From Harmothoe impar (Eukaryota; Annelida; Polychaeta; Phyllodocida; Polynoidae): DNA of 64,000 bases. A model generated the notes under the pieces. It saw only the letters and a list, made by a program, of their open reading frames with translations. It was not told the DNA's origin and ran no database searches. The position numbers and the translations under genes were made by a program. The stretch spans positions 25,815,955 to 25,879,954 of the forward strand of contig OX381704.1 of assembly GCA_947462335.1 (NCBI GenBank), in the 5' to 3' direction. Below, piece after piece: positions 11,344-25,400 of the stretch; the stretch's first letter is position 1, and each line of letters starts with the position of its first letter.

Positions 11344-12115
11344 CTAGCGCTACTTTTCTAGCTACCATTAAATTTTTAATGTTTTAAATGCATATCAGTT
11401 GTTAAAAGTATACTAGTGCAAGCTACACAATCAGGTTTCTATTGATGGTGGGTCTATGTATCAGTAACCCAGTCTTCATTTCTGTGATCTTGTCTTCCAA
11501 AGAACTTTTGTGACAAAAATTGAAGCGATATTATCAAATCCCAAGACAACCAGTCATACAGTACTGACAAAAATAGTTAAGATACAAAAATATGACACAA
11601 ATCTGTACAGTCTATCTATGTGCAAGTGCAATCTACCTCTTTTCTTATACAATCTGCAGTTCGGTGTATACAAAGCTATCTAGAAGATAAAGAGGTAACT
11701 ACCAACCACCAGTCTAAAGAGGAAAGAACTACCAACAAGTTTCACTCTACGCATCAATGAGATATTTACATTATGGATCAATATGTTAACAAAGACACTT
11801 ATTGTCAGGTTTACTGAAATTGCCTATAACTGACAGTTGTAACCCTTTTTCGTATTTCAACTATAAACAATTCAAATTGTCTTCTACTATAGAGCATGCT
11901 ATCTATAGTAAGAGACTACAAAGATTGCAAAGAGATAGAACAGTTGTGTGGGTTTCCAGTACCAAAGGCTCGGGGATGGCTTTAAAGACCTTTAGATGTC
12001 TTGGAATCCATAACTTTCCCAGATTGTGATGGTTACCACATTTGATCATGTTTCAGACCTTAAGCGACCTGACGTAAGGCATCACAGATGCCGCTTTCTA
12101 GACACTAAGTCCCTA

Positions 12116-13449
12116 TTAAATCTCTGTTGCTGTCAGCCTATGGATTTTCTCTACATCGGCCTTCACCTGCTGTATTCTATCTATTGTGTTGTGCATCTGC
12201 ATGTACCTTAGCTTTGGGTTTGCATAATTCTGATGCTTATAGGACACATTGACATTGACATAGGGCACTTTGGGCATGTGCATTAGAGCGTTGTACTCTG
12301 GCAGCTTGATACCCAAAGTGGACGTTGGGTCCTGCTGCATTGCTGCCCTGTTGGCATGGAAACCGGGTGGTGGCTTCCTTCTGCGTGCCCGGCGGGCTGG
12401 CAACTTTCTCCGCAGAGGAAGCAGGTTGTCCACCTTACCTAATTCATGAGCATTATGGGTGATATTATTATGACTACCAAAGGCGGGCTCAGAGTCCCAT
12501 TTGTAAGCTGGGAAACTAAGGTTACCTCTGGCAAGAGCTTCGTTGGATGTGACTGCCTCGACCTGGGGCACAGGTTTACTATTGGTTGCTGATAGATGAA
12601 TGCGCTCAGTGAGGAGCCGGTCTCTGTCAGCTTCCTGAATGTTATTGAGTAGGTGGGCACCGAGCAGCTTGCGTGGCTCACCCGGTCGCCGGAGTGAACT
12701 ATTCATCACCGGCAAAGAGTCAGCTTCAAGCTTTTGCAAGGAGGCCTGAAGCACAGAGGTCATGGAATTAAGGCTGAAGGTGAGAGGGGTGGCAGCTACG
12801 GCCTGAACATGCAAACCGCCAGTTGAAGTCTTTGGCGCACTAGAGGATTTGGTTGGGTTAGGGTGGGACTTGGGTGCAGAGGAGGAAGAGTGTGAGGCAG
12901 TGCCACCGGCTACCCGAGGTGCAGAAGTAGTAGGAGTGGAAGAAGAGGGAGTGGAAGGTGAGCCATCGCTGGTAGCGTAGTCTTCACTAGGTGGGTTAGC
13001 TGCCCAGCCACCGCCCTTGTCAGTGACCGTGCTAGTGCTACTGTGATTGTTTTTACTACTAGAGTGGTTGGTCCCACCTCCTGCTGCAGGACCTCCGTGG
13101 TTGCCCCCCTTGTTCCCGCTAGTGTAGAGCCCCACTCGCGGCACTTCGCGGGCTATGTGGGCCAGAACACGCGACCGGTCATTCTTGTCACCCCCACCAA
13201 AGCTGGGGCGATTGTCACTGGTATCCGCAGGTACAGACTTGCGGGTTGCATTGTTTGTGTTAGAATTCCGGTTGGGGTCAAGGGGAGCAGGCTCAGAGCG
13301 TCTTGTAGGGTTGCCTGGTCGCTTGATGCCTGTACCGTCTAATGACAAATTGAGTCCAATGTAAGGAGGTACAGACACCATGGGTTGCTTGTAGGCCAGC
13401 TCAAAGCCGCCGATATCACAGTTCTTGTCCAGCTTGCGGTCCAGTACCA
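12116..13449 (-). CDS. TTLL3-like: TTLL exon 20: end of the TTL domain and disordered C-terminal tail
   Basis: A single 1,334-nt exon codes for residues 900-1343. The first 45 residues complete the TTL core ([36 protein letters not shown]). The rest is Ser/Thr/Pro/Asn-rich and probably disordered, with a basic patch [17 protein letters not shown] near the end and the final residues RLTATEI before TAA. It has two GT sites near the 3' end (AAG|GTACAT and CAG|GTGAAG) that could act as alternative donors in phase 2 or 0, but neither fits the phase-1 candidates downstream. Confidence 0.9.
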
Positions 13450-16400
13450 CTGCAAAAAAGAAGATAGCATTAAAATTTTATATAATTATAGTATAGGTGA
13501 TAATTATGATCATGCTTCATTGTCGTTTTCTTCATTAAATATTAATTCTATTTGAAATATCCCTCTTATTTCATTTTACAAATATCAGCCTCCTGAAATA
13601 CATAGACAAATGCCAACACCCATTGATACTGTCTCTGTTGTATTTCACGAGTGGAGGCTAGGGCAGTATCACACAAAGCCGCAGGCTGAATGGGATGTGC
13701 CCCAGCGCCCACTTGTGAAATACGACAGAGACTATATCAATGTAGTTGGCATTTGCCTTTATTTTTTTATTTGAAGCCATTTAATGGAGAAAAGACCTTT
13801 TTTAAGCCCATTGAATACAGCCACATTGCCATTGAATACAGCCACATTCTATTCAATGGGGGGCATAAAAAGGACCACAGCTCATGAATTTAAATTTCTG
13901 GGTCCTTGAATTCACTTCTGCTCTAATTAATTGGGGATGTATAGTACAGTACATCTGCCAGCTGGCTTTAGGTACATTGTAATAAATATGGCAAAATACG
14001 AGATGAATTACCTTTTATACTGTCGTCAAGGACATCAGCACACATCCGTTCCGTGATCTTGGTTCCGTAGGACATGCTCGGGCTTGAGTTGATTTCAATT
14101 AACCAAGGATGGAAGTCCGTCGTCAACATAAAGTCAGCACCATACAACTCAAAAGCACTCTAAGAAGACAACAAGAACAGCAATGAAATTGAAATCATCT
14201 ATAAAGTAATATTAGTTTTTATGTCAACTTGTTTCATTTCATGTCATCTATAATCCAAAGTTGGTAAAAACCATAAAAAGAGATTGAATTATCTTTATTC
14301 TGGAATCATATCAAAATACATTGGTGGCATACATATTATTACAGTTTGAAAAGTCAACTTTTAGGCTTGTCAGATTAATGATAAAATAATGAGCCTCATG
14401 CACTTACTTTGCGGTACTCTACTATGTCTTGCGTACAGAGAAGAGCGCAGAGAACGGCCTTTTTCATACCAGGATAAATCAGGTCATCCCAGATTGTCTC
14501 GTTCCCGCGAGATCTGCAAGATAAATGCCAATTAGACTAGAAGCCAATACTGTCTAGCACTATGCTTTCAAATCGAATTGTATCATAACCCTCCTCAATA
14601 TTTATTTTTTTCTGGCTAAACAATGTCTTGCCTGAAGAGGGGCCATTAAATGATTTGAAACAGTGCATTGATCAAATATATTATTAACTTAAAAAAGAAA
14701 AATGTAGCATTTGTCTCACATTAGTTTTAGTAACGGAAATTATTTAGCATTGAACCATGAGGAAAATTCAGATATAAACATATTAAAAGTATATATTTAC
14801 GCGAGATATTGCTTGAACTCGTCACTGTCCCACATGTTCTCTGCGGGTAACTTTGAGGACCGGTTGGCCTGGTTGGTGCAGTACTTTTGTATGGCATTGT
14901 TGGACAAGTGTATGGACCTGAAATATTAAATACAAAGAAGGTATGATTACAAAAAAACAAAAAGTTAAGAAGTTTTTTTTCTCCTTTACTACCACAGCTG
15001 TATGACAAATTCTCGCCTATAACCGAATTTCCTGTATAACCTGCATTTCATGTATAACCCACATCTTGCTTATAACCCATACCCAGACTTTGAGAGAACC
15101 CTCTAATTCACAGGGCTGTTGGAAATGTGAACTTTAGTACTGTAGTATAATTCTAGAAGCCCTGGTATAACCTTCATCTAGACTTTGCACAAAAGCTATA
15201 AAAAGCCACACCGTCAGTTAGTTTTGTGTAAAGCCTGCAGGTTATATGCAGGAATTTATGGTACTTACTGGTCAAAGTCGTCTAGCGTGTACTGTTGTGA
15301 GCAGAAGCGGAGGTAGGAGTCCTTGTAGAACCATATCGTGAGGGGGTTCCAGTCCGTCACCAGGAACCATTGACGGATGTCAAACTTCGTATTGTAGATC
15401 AACAAAGGCCGCTCTGCAAACAAATCAGTTTTATAATTCACAGTCGAAGATTCATTTTCACTAATATTGATTTTTCTGATTAACGCCCCTGTTGGACTTT
15501 TATTTATCTTTACATTTGTAGTGAACAGTGTTAGGATTGAATTATAGTTACATGTTTTCACTTCAAATTGTGGCAGTGCCATACTTTACACTACCAAGAA
15601 CATAGAAGATGCACAACCGACGTAGCTTACACTAGTTCACGGACAAACATTTACAGTGAGTCTTAACCCAGTCTTACAACCTGATCTTAAAGCCTTAATA
15701 ATAGCATAGATGGCACAACTATATATGCAGTCTTACTATGGTTCCTTACTCATGGGGGGCTCTGCCCCCCAACCCCCAATTTTCTTTTCTTTTTTCCCCC
15801 TTCTTTAGTACCGTAAAACCTCGCGTAGATCAGGTTGTAAGACATTTGTGAGACTGGGTTAAGACTCGCTGTAAGCGTTTGTCCGTGCACTTGCGTGAGC
15901 TAGGTACCATCTGCCTAAAAGATGTATTTGCTATTTAACAGAAAATGACATGTAAATGCTACTCACCGATATATTTCTGAACAACAAATTTCCCGTCCTT
16001 CATCACTGATGCACTGACAAGTTTGAGCATCTCCTCCAAATTTGCATAGCAGGTTATTCCTATAAAGATATTAGTAATACAGCAAATAATAAAATGGCAT
16101 AACAAACTTGACATTTAGATAAAATTGCTAATTTAATAATAGCTGCAAAGCTTTTTGACAAGTTGTATCAAATTTGAATTGAGATATTGCAGTGTTATAA
16201 GTTTGCCAAAAGTTCACTTCTGGCCATACTAAGATTTATTGCATGATAGCGAATCTAGATAAAATGTGTAAAGACTTACCTCGACCTCGAGATTTGGCAC
16301 CGGGTTTGACAATCCAGACATTTTTGTAACCGTCCATGTCAATTTGTGGCCAGTACGGCTTCATTTGGTCAAGTACAGAAGAGATTTCCTTTTGTCTTTT

Positions 16401-19400
16401 CTGAACTCCAGGGACCACTCCTTCATCACTAAAAGGACATGCAGGAAATTATTGAGGATGAAACCAGAGCAGTAGCAAGACACAGGCCCTATTTGGTCAC
16501 ATTCTTGCTAATTGACAACATACAATATAAGTTACTAGTAGTACTCTAAAGGTTACAGCAGAAGAGAGATCATCATTATACAATGTTTTTTGAACATGCC
16601 CTCAGAGCACACACATGGTGCAAACAAACAAATTGTGTATTCAATAATACTTACTTAACAAGAGCATAGTACCACTGAATGAGTTGATCCCACTCCATGT
16701 CAGTCGGTTGGTCTCTCTGTTTGAACAAAGGGACATTTAATTAAAAACAACAGAAATAAAGAGAAATAACATGAATTTTTCTAGTTTAACATACTGAGGA
16801 GATATGTTTAACTATCCCTTAATGATTTATACAGATTTTTCCCCAAAATAATATTTCATCGAAAAATTAACAGATTCCATATCTACCTCTTCCATTTGGT
16901 CTATGTCCTCATGGCTACGGAAGTGGATGTAATTTTCAATGCGCTTCAATGCAAAGTCTACTGCCTTCATTGACACAGTGCAACCTTTCTTCTTTTTCCC
17001 AATAGCTGTGGACAAGATGAAATGGTTATGAAATACAGATCATAGCATATTCAATAAAAATAAATCACTTATTACTACATTGCATATGTAATACATTTAT
17101 TATAAATTCTTGTTCATTAACTAGTTCTTGGTTTTACTTGTAATAAGTTACATTATACAGCTACATGCTAATATGAGAACTTCTGATACATGTTTAGATA
17201 TATTCCTTACATGAATAGTGTTGACTGTTATTTAGTTATGTGAACAACATGATTATATATGCAGTAACATGCAGAAAACACACATTAGATTATCAAAACA
17301 CATTCAATTATACCAAAATCAAAAAAAAAGTAGCTCTAGAAGGAGGTTTGGAGGCAATTCTAAAGATATTGGTATTGTTATATAACTTTTCAAAACAAAA
17401 TTCATTCATGGGGGATTAAAGCAACAATTATAGGATGAAACAACCTAATTAATATCCATTCGTCATATTGGTTCTGGAATAAAATCACTTCCTGTTGCTA
17501 TATATCATAACATTGCCCAACTTCAAACTACAGTGCTTACATACTATACATTATCGAACTCAGGCATGCCATTATGCTATGTGATTCGAACGACATGCAA
17601 TTAATCCTAACGACTCAAGCGGAGTACATCTTCGACGCAATGAAGATTAGATTAATCCTTACTCCATTACAAGCCTTTTAAGAAATACAAATATTGCTAC
17701 ATGTCACAAAACTGCTGCCATGTATATCAACATGACAGCTTGCAATAACTAGCATGCATATGTTTCCTACGTATTGTGCTGTAGCAAAAAATATCATCTG
17801 CATCGACTTACGGTCTGCTTCATCTGAGTCTGACTGATTTATTTCTTGTACAGTCAGAATTACTCCAGAGATGCCTGAAACGTTGCATTAAATCCTCAAT
17901 TAGAACCTTCACATTTCCCTTCATTTTTCTTACCACTGATCAACATCAATGTGCATATACTTATAACTAAGTGAAGGAGAGTAGTAAACTGGCTCCAAGT
18001 GGTCTGATGAATTTCCAACCAAGGAAAATTGGGTAAGATTTACCAGTGTGGTTATAAGAGGGTGTGCTCTAGCAGAAAACCCAGCATCCATTGCTTTTCA
18101 TATCGCGGAAAAGAGAGTAGTCACTTTGGTGCTCAAAAGCTGCTTCAGCCATGACATGCATTCAACGCTTTGGCCTTATCTTAGCATATATAGGAGTCTG
18201 ATTGTTTTTAAAAAAAACATGCATAATCAGCATACAGCCATGTATTTTTTTTCTAACACTCCTACGCACTTATATATTTTTAGTCAATGAGGCAGTAAAA
18301 TGTAAGATCCCTCATGGGTACTCGCTCGACTCCTGTCAGATGAAAAAGCTAACTGTCGGTTGATCCTGAATTTTCTTACACTTGGCCAGCTGCTGGGGGG
18401 AAATCTAAGAAAATACTACTGACGATTTTATGTGGATGTGAATATTGGCAGTGCATTGAAACTATTCTGCAGAACATCACTTTACAAAATGCTTAAAACA
18501 TTGATTATTTTTTTCTAAAAATTGATTTTTCACTATTACAAAGTAAATCTTACATTGCCTATTTTATATGTATCACATTGTTGCCATAACAACACAAATC
18601 TCAAAATTAGTTTTATGAAAAAGTTATAGTTCATAACTTCTAAAATATCCTGGGCATGCATGGGGTTGAGATTACTAAAATTACTAAAACCTCATTGATC
18701 TATCAAAAGTCAAATGTCAAATGTTCTTGAAATATTATTTTAAATATTAGTGATAGAAAATGACTGGTTTGGATAATCACACTGGTGCAAATATTATAAT
18801 CATTAATGGACCTAAAAACAAAGAAGACGGTAATGGATTGAATTGATGTGACCCGGTAAGGCTAGTGCAATAGGAATCAGAAAGAGGGTAGAGGAAATGG
18901 CGAGTGTTTGCATGCACTGTGTGGCACCACCTGTGGATTGCTGCGCGACTAGACTGTTTTGCTGGGGTATTGCAGGCAGCACCAGCACTGAAAACACAAA
19001 CAACCACATAGTCAAGTCAGAAGGAGACTTAAATGTGACCATCACCACCACCACTGATACCTGTTATGTCCACTCTGCCACCAATGGCACTGTGATATTA
19101 TCTCTGAACCAATACGAAAGGTTTAATGTTTTTAGTAGTGATTTTCAGGGGTTACGGCTTTTTGTATCGACATGATCCCTGTTCTCTTTCGGAAACTCCT
19201 GGCGATCAACCCTTTTACAGGCTTTACTGCCCCAGTTTATAGTACACCTTATATTTCTTCAACTGTATTATTTACCTTTGTATACTCTTGAATTAGATCT
19301 ATATTTTAGTTTCATTGGCTTTTTATGAATGACTAACACATGTTCTTTGTTTTATTTATGTTTCTTCTGTGGATGAGGTTTGAGGTAAGGCTTTAGTCTA

Positions 19401-22400
19401 TACTGAAGAAGGCCTGGGCTTGGCTACCTTCTTTATTTGGCAGGTTAAATCATGTAGAGGAGCATATGCATGAATGGGAGGTACATTTCAGGTTCCCTTT
19501 TTGTAGGGAACTGGAGGAATCCATATAATGCTTATCTATGTCAGTTTTGTATGTGGTATGTGTATTTGTATGTGGTGTGGAAATGCTGTATGCATGTTAA
19601 ATGGTTTCAACTCAGGTACCTCTGAGAATGTGTCCCTACAAGCATCCTATACCTATTGTTTTTTTGTTCTCAACACATAGGTAATTATTTATACTGTGCC
19701 CTATTTTCTCTATATTTGTGGCTTTACCAGCCAAGGCTGTGACATGTGGTGTGTATAGCTAATATAAGTTTGAAAAGAAAGATCACTTGACATTGGAGAA
19801 ACATACATGCATCTTTCTCCATCTACGGCAATGCATCAATTTCTTTTTCAAACCATGGGTGTATAACTATCGAAACAACCAACAGATATCAACTTAAAAA
19901 ACTCAAAAGTATCTATACAAAGATTGTATGAATAAGTTTAAGTTAATACAGTCATACAGCTGTTACAGTTGAGAAATCTATCTACACCTTTTTGTGGTTT
20001 AGTCCCACAAAGAAATCAAAGGTATGTCCTAGAAGAGATTGATCTATAGAATCATGTTACACATTGGGTAAAATGGGTATAATAGGCTTGATTAAGAAAA
20101 GGGCTCCAAACCAGAAAAAAACATAAAATGTACAAAGCACAACGCAATATCAACATAATATACTTCAACATCAACTTTCAGAATTGTTTATGTTAATGGA
20201 TTACACACCAGCAATAACTGTATTATGTTCCTTCAAAGAAAATCAAAATAGATTGCATGTTATATCAATCTTGAAAAATTACTGTAGCAATAGCAGTAAA
20301 CAGAATAGCTTCATTGATAGATGCAAAATTACTCACTAATAGATTCATTTATATAAGACAAGTGAAAACAAATATACAAAAATAAGAGACTAATTGATAT
20401 GTACAAACTAGTAAAAGAAGAATTTCATAAGCACCCGCTAAGAACTGATTGATGATGATGAGATTGAAAACAAGAAATACCTTTTGGTTGAACTCTGGGT
20501 GATTGGCTCTGTATGGGTTTCACCTCCTGGCCTCCTTTTCCTGATGGACTGAGTTTGTTGTTATTGCCTGTAACCAACCCGTGTACACATTTGTTTGGCC
20601 CATTCTGGCCCGGCACAGATTTCGTGCACTCAGGGTTGGTACAAGACTTTTGGTTCTCTTTGTTTTCATCGTCTTCCTCCTCTATTGTGTCTACTGGCAT
20701 CTCGTGTGATCGCTCATTACAATATTTCAGAATGTTGATGCAAGCAGTCATACGGAAGTCATCTGAAATGCAAGAAGATTATGAACTTTAGGGGGATTCA
20801 ACATATAAAGAACTTGAATAAATTGATGAGGTGCATTGCCACTGATCTAAGTAGTACATGTTGATATGTAGCAATCATAGGTTATGCATACTCACATATG
20901 TCCAAGTGGGAACTCAATCAACACTAGTGTTTTGCCAGGGTGAACACTGCACATATTTACAGAGAGTACTTACCAGTAAATGCTTGTTTTTCCTCCTCGT
21001 GACTCAGTCGATAGCAGCGCGGGAAGAAGGAGTCTGGGTCTGTGCTCTCGTACCAGGGGACATTCCTAATGTTCAGACACAAACCCACCTGGAAAGTGTA
21101 GCAGTCAGGTAAGATGACTTGATATGTATTAGGGGTATGCTACATCATCTTCAATATTGCTGAATATGATCCACACCCTATCATGTAGAGGCAGACACAT
21201 TAAAGATAACTAAAAACTTAGAAATACACATATATGCCAGATTATCTTATTGTTTATAACTGAAAGACTCTGGTGGATGATGATGGTGAATGAATATGTA
21301 AATCTATATCTGTTCAATATTTCGATGCATTATGTCCATAGTGAGAATCCTATGTCTCACTCAATAGTCATGTTTGTCTCCCAATAATACCACATCTATA
21401 ATGTAAAGCTGCTAAGGTAGATCATTACACTCAGCAAAATCAATAGCATTCACTGCTATAACAATGTCTATAATAGAGATGGGCTATGCCTGCACTACCT
21501 ATTTATATGCATGAATCTAGTACAGTACCTTGGTAGTGAAGGTAGCCTTGCCATAGTGATTGATAACTTGGTCACGTCGGAGCTGTTTTGGGTCGATAAC
21601 GTCACGACGGACACTCCAGATGAACGTCGGTGTCACGTTCCGGATGATGCGAGACTAAAAAATAGTAAGCCATAACACCTGTGAAATCTGAATGACAGTG
21701 GTGGTGCAATTTTAAATCAATTTCTTCCCCACACATTATACTGTGGCTATTAATTAGAATAACGTTTTTTTCCCATATGAGTGTTTCTCTGGCATATTCA
21801 CTTACTCTGTAACAGATATATGTAACACTTACATCTTTTATGTACAGTTGAATCAAGAACAGTGCATGTTTTAGCAACAAATAGACTTACCATAATACCA
21901 TATACCCCATTATCCTCCTCCCAAGGTGGTACCTTTCCAGGAGATTGATCTGGAATAAAACATATCATGTATAAAACTTTCCTCATGTATATAAGAATCG
22001 TAAGGTTTTGCTATCTTTTTAGCTGGGACTACTCTAGAATGTCCAATCATACCACAACTATTCATATACATATATATGACTAAAGAAAAACTAGAGTTTA
22101 TCAGATATTCTTTTTAAATGATTCTCTTTATAGTTTGGTTATTCCTTCTTAAGTTCAAGGTACATTTCAAAGGATATACCATCATCATCATCGTCATCTG
22201 TGTTGTCATCGTCATCATCATCGTCGTCGTCAGCATCGTCGTCATCATCATCATCATTTTGTTCAGCAGGTGCATGTTTCCGCCGCTTATTACGTGGTGA
22301 CTTTTTGGGAGGTGGTGCCATGTGAAGTTTGTAGAACTTCTCCACCCAGCCCCGCCGGCGCAACCCTTCTCGGATGGCCGGATAGGGACCCTGGATGGTG

Positions 22401-25400
22401 AAGATCTTCCGGTTCTGGAGATGTAAACAATCTTGAGTCAGGAGAATCAAATTAAGTTAATAGATAGAGCATAAAATGTTTGATAATAGAGTGTGTTTCC
22501 AGCTGGTTATTGTTGTCAACTTTGATCAAGCCACCTATTATTCATCAGATCATTTGTTGCAATAGGCAATTTATCATGAAAATAGCTCACAACATCTTTG
22601 ATAAATAGTGATAAAAATGAATTGCTTTTATTTGATCATAATGTAATTTTAAGCTCTACATTTGATGCTCACCTTCATGGCACGTTCAGCAGTGAGTTTG
22701 GCATTCTTCACTCGGTCCGTGTTCGGACCCAGCGTGGTCGCCTTCCGCTCCATCTTATGTTTCCCCATTCCCGCACCAGGGGGCATCGTTTTACTGCGGG
22801 ACGGCCCCAACTGGTCCAGGTCATCTACTCCATCATCTGGTAAAGGAGGAAGGAAACAGCATGTACAGGAGCTAAAACATGAGGTTCACAGGTAACCTGA
22901 TACATATACAAAGGACATAGAAATCAAGCCTGCAGTAATCCATGGGCCATGCAGTATACACAACTGAAAACATTATGGTTTATGTTTCAATCAAGTGTAA
23001 ATGTGCACACAGTTTTATTTGGATAATATATTTGGACAGTATATCATGAAGCAGGATCCCTAATGGTTTATGTGTTATCTGTATGATATATGTCTCTGTT
23101 GGCAAATATTATACTGCTAATTAGAAACTTTAAATAGTCTTACACACATGTGTTTGATCATAATCACTTGTAATTATGAAAATAAAAAGTAGAATGAATT
23201 CAAATATGAAGACATCAAAACATCACCTATCTTAATTGATTCTGCATTAATTGAATTCAAGATCGACAACATAATGCTTATCGAAGACAACAGTAACAAG
23301 AGCAGTTATGAAGGGAAGCTGGAAATGCATTTATCTATGAGTTCACCAGTGATTTCTGTTTGCAGGGGCAAACTCATAGCAGTAACTCGACATCCGTATC
23401 CTGCATACTCTTAAAACTTGCACATCTTGCATAATCTTAAAATGTACTATTTGCACAATGGTGCCACCTAGTGTCTCATATCTAAAGTATATGAAAGGGA
23501 TATCAGGGCTTTGCCCCTAACCCCCTCCCCCCTTTGTTTGTTTCGTTTTCTTTTTGTACTTATAGCTCATTCCTATATCGGGTGCTATGCCCCCTCCCCT
23601 CCTTTGCTTATTTCAAGATTACATCTCTGTCAGTTATTAGATATGCATATTGTTAAGATTATAGAGCACAGATGTTGAGGTACTATGATAAGTTGGTCCA
23701 AACTTGCATAATGTCTAATATAGAACCTCCCACACATGAAAACTGGAGACGGAATTGAGGGGGCGTTTCCTGAACCTGGGAAAGAAAGGTGACTATCAGA
23801 ATTAGTGAATGTTGTTGAATTGCTCAAGCTGCATGCAAGGACTGACATTTGTGACATCCATTTACCTTATGAAAAGTGCAGTATAAGTGCAACATCCCTT
23901 GATAAAAGAAGTGTGAATTCATATAATTGTCATAAGAATTGATGAGACATGCTTCCAGTCTGGATTGCAAAGGGAGGATATGATTTGCCACTGAAAGTCT
24001 TTTCCTTAATCCAGAACTGGGTGTTCTTGTACAATATCAACCACAACATTGAGGCAATTAAATGTAAGATTATATATGAGGTGCTGGTTAAATTTTACAG
24101 GAAAGCCAATTTGTACCAACATTTGCCAAACTTGTACAACAGCATTTACATAGGCTACCAGAAAAATGGCACAGAGGGTAAAATTAAGCTGACAAAGGAA
24201 TGTAAATGGACAAAGGGTAATTTTCTCAATTGAATGCATCATTTTGTGTAAATATTAGATATGGTTAAGAAGGGAGGTAAAATGGTTGGGCATTTGTGGA
24301 GGTAAGAACACCCATTTGGACTGCACACTGATAAAGACCATGAGTGTCAAAGGACAAAATTAGAGTAGTTGTAGTAAAACCATACATTCTGGTGTGTATT
24401 TAGACAAAGCATGAACCATTACACACATGAACTGGCAGAGTGTTCAACTGTAAGCCAACATGACAACAAAGAACACTTCATCTTGAAGTTACATTTTTTG
24501 TGGGTACGGCGGCGAGCAAGAAGGGCAGATTTCGCTCTGCCATGCGAGCGCCGTTTCGTCGACACAGATACATGTGCTGACTTGCAAGTCCTCCTCTCTG
24601 AAGAAGAAATAAATATTTCATGTTATTGGTCTTGCATGATAATAGACGGAAGTTACTGGTATGCTATTTTTAGCAGCATACAATGGTGAGTCTTTCATGC
24701 TGGAACTGGGAGTGAAAGGCCTGACATTCTAGAGGGATGCAAAAGGAAGAGGTGTGGAATGAAATGTAGTGAATCACAACTTATCAAATAAGAAACAGGC
24801 CTGATAACGAATACTCTGAAATAATGTTTGTGCCACTCCGTAACAAAACTTAACCAATTTGAATCTCAAGAAAAACAGTATCTGTCTTGTAGATCAGAGT
24901 CTAATAAATGTTGGGGTAGTATCTGTAGTCAATCAAGTTACCTAAAACATGTGTATATTATATGTATAGCATATTTACAGTATTGACTTATGCAATAGAA
25001 CCATGGCTTACATATCTAACTTTAATGGGAAAGTACACACAATCGATATCTACTGGCAGCATGTTCTGTACATGCGACTAAACTGTACATAGTTCAGCTG
25101 TACTATCTATTACAAACCATCATAAATATCATATTCACATGGGACAGGGGAATGGGACAACAACCAAGGGAAAATGAGATTTTACTTATTATGATGTACA
25201 ACATGCTACATCAAAGACTGAAGGCTGCACAGAAAACTGTAATTAATACTACAATAGAAAGGAGACCATGAAGGAGGTGGTGATCACAACACCAGGCTAT
25301 GTGAGGTAGAGCTGAGACTACAAGAAACAGAACAGAAACCAATAAAAAGGGGTTGGGTTACAAGGGGGATGTACCTCCAGTACCACCTTCCGATCGTAGT

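Noticed and set aside
13043..13364. Two + strand frames
   Set aside because: They are antisense shadows of TTLL exon 20, which has family motifs and fitting phase.
22118..22300. Hydrophobic Ile/Val-rich + strand frame
   Set aside because: It is the complement of the poly-aspartate codons in TTLL exon 6.
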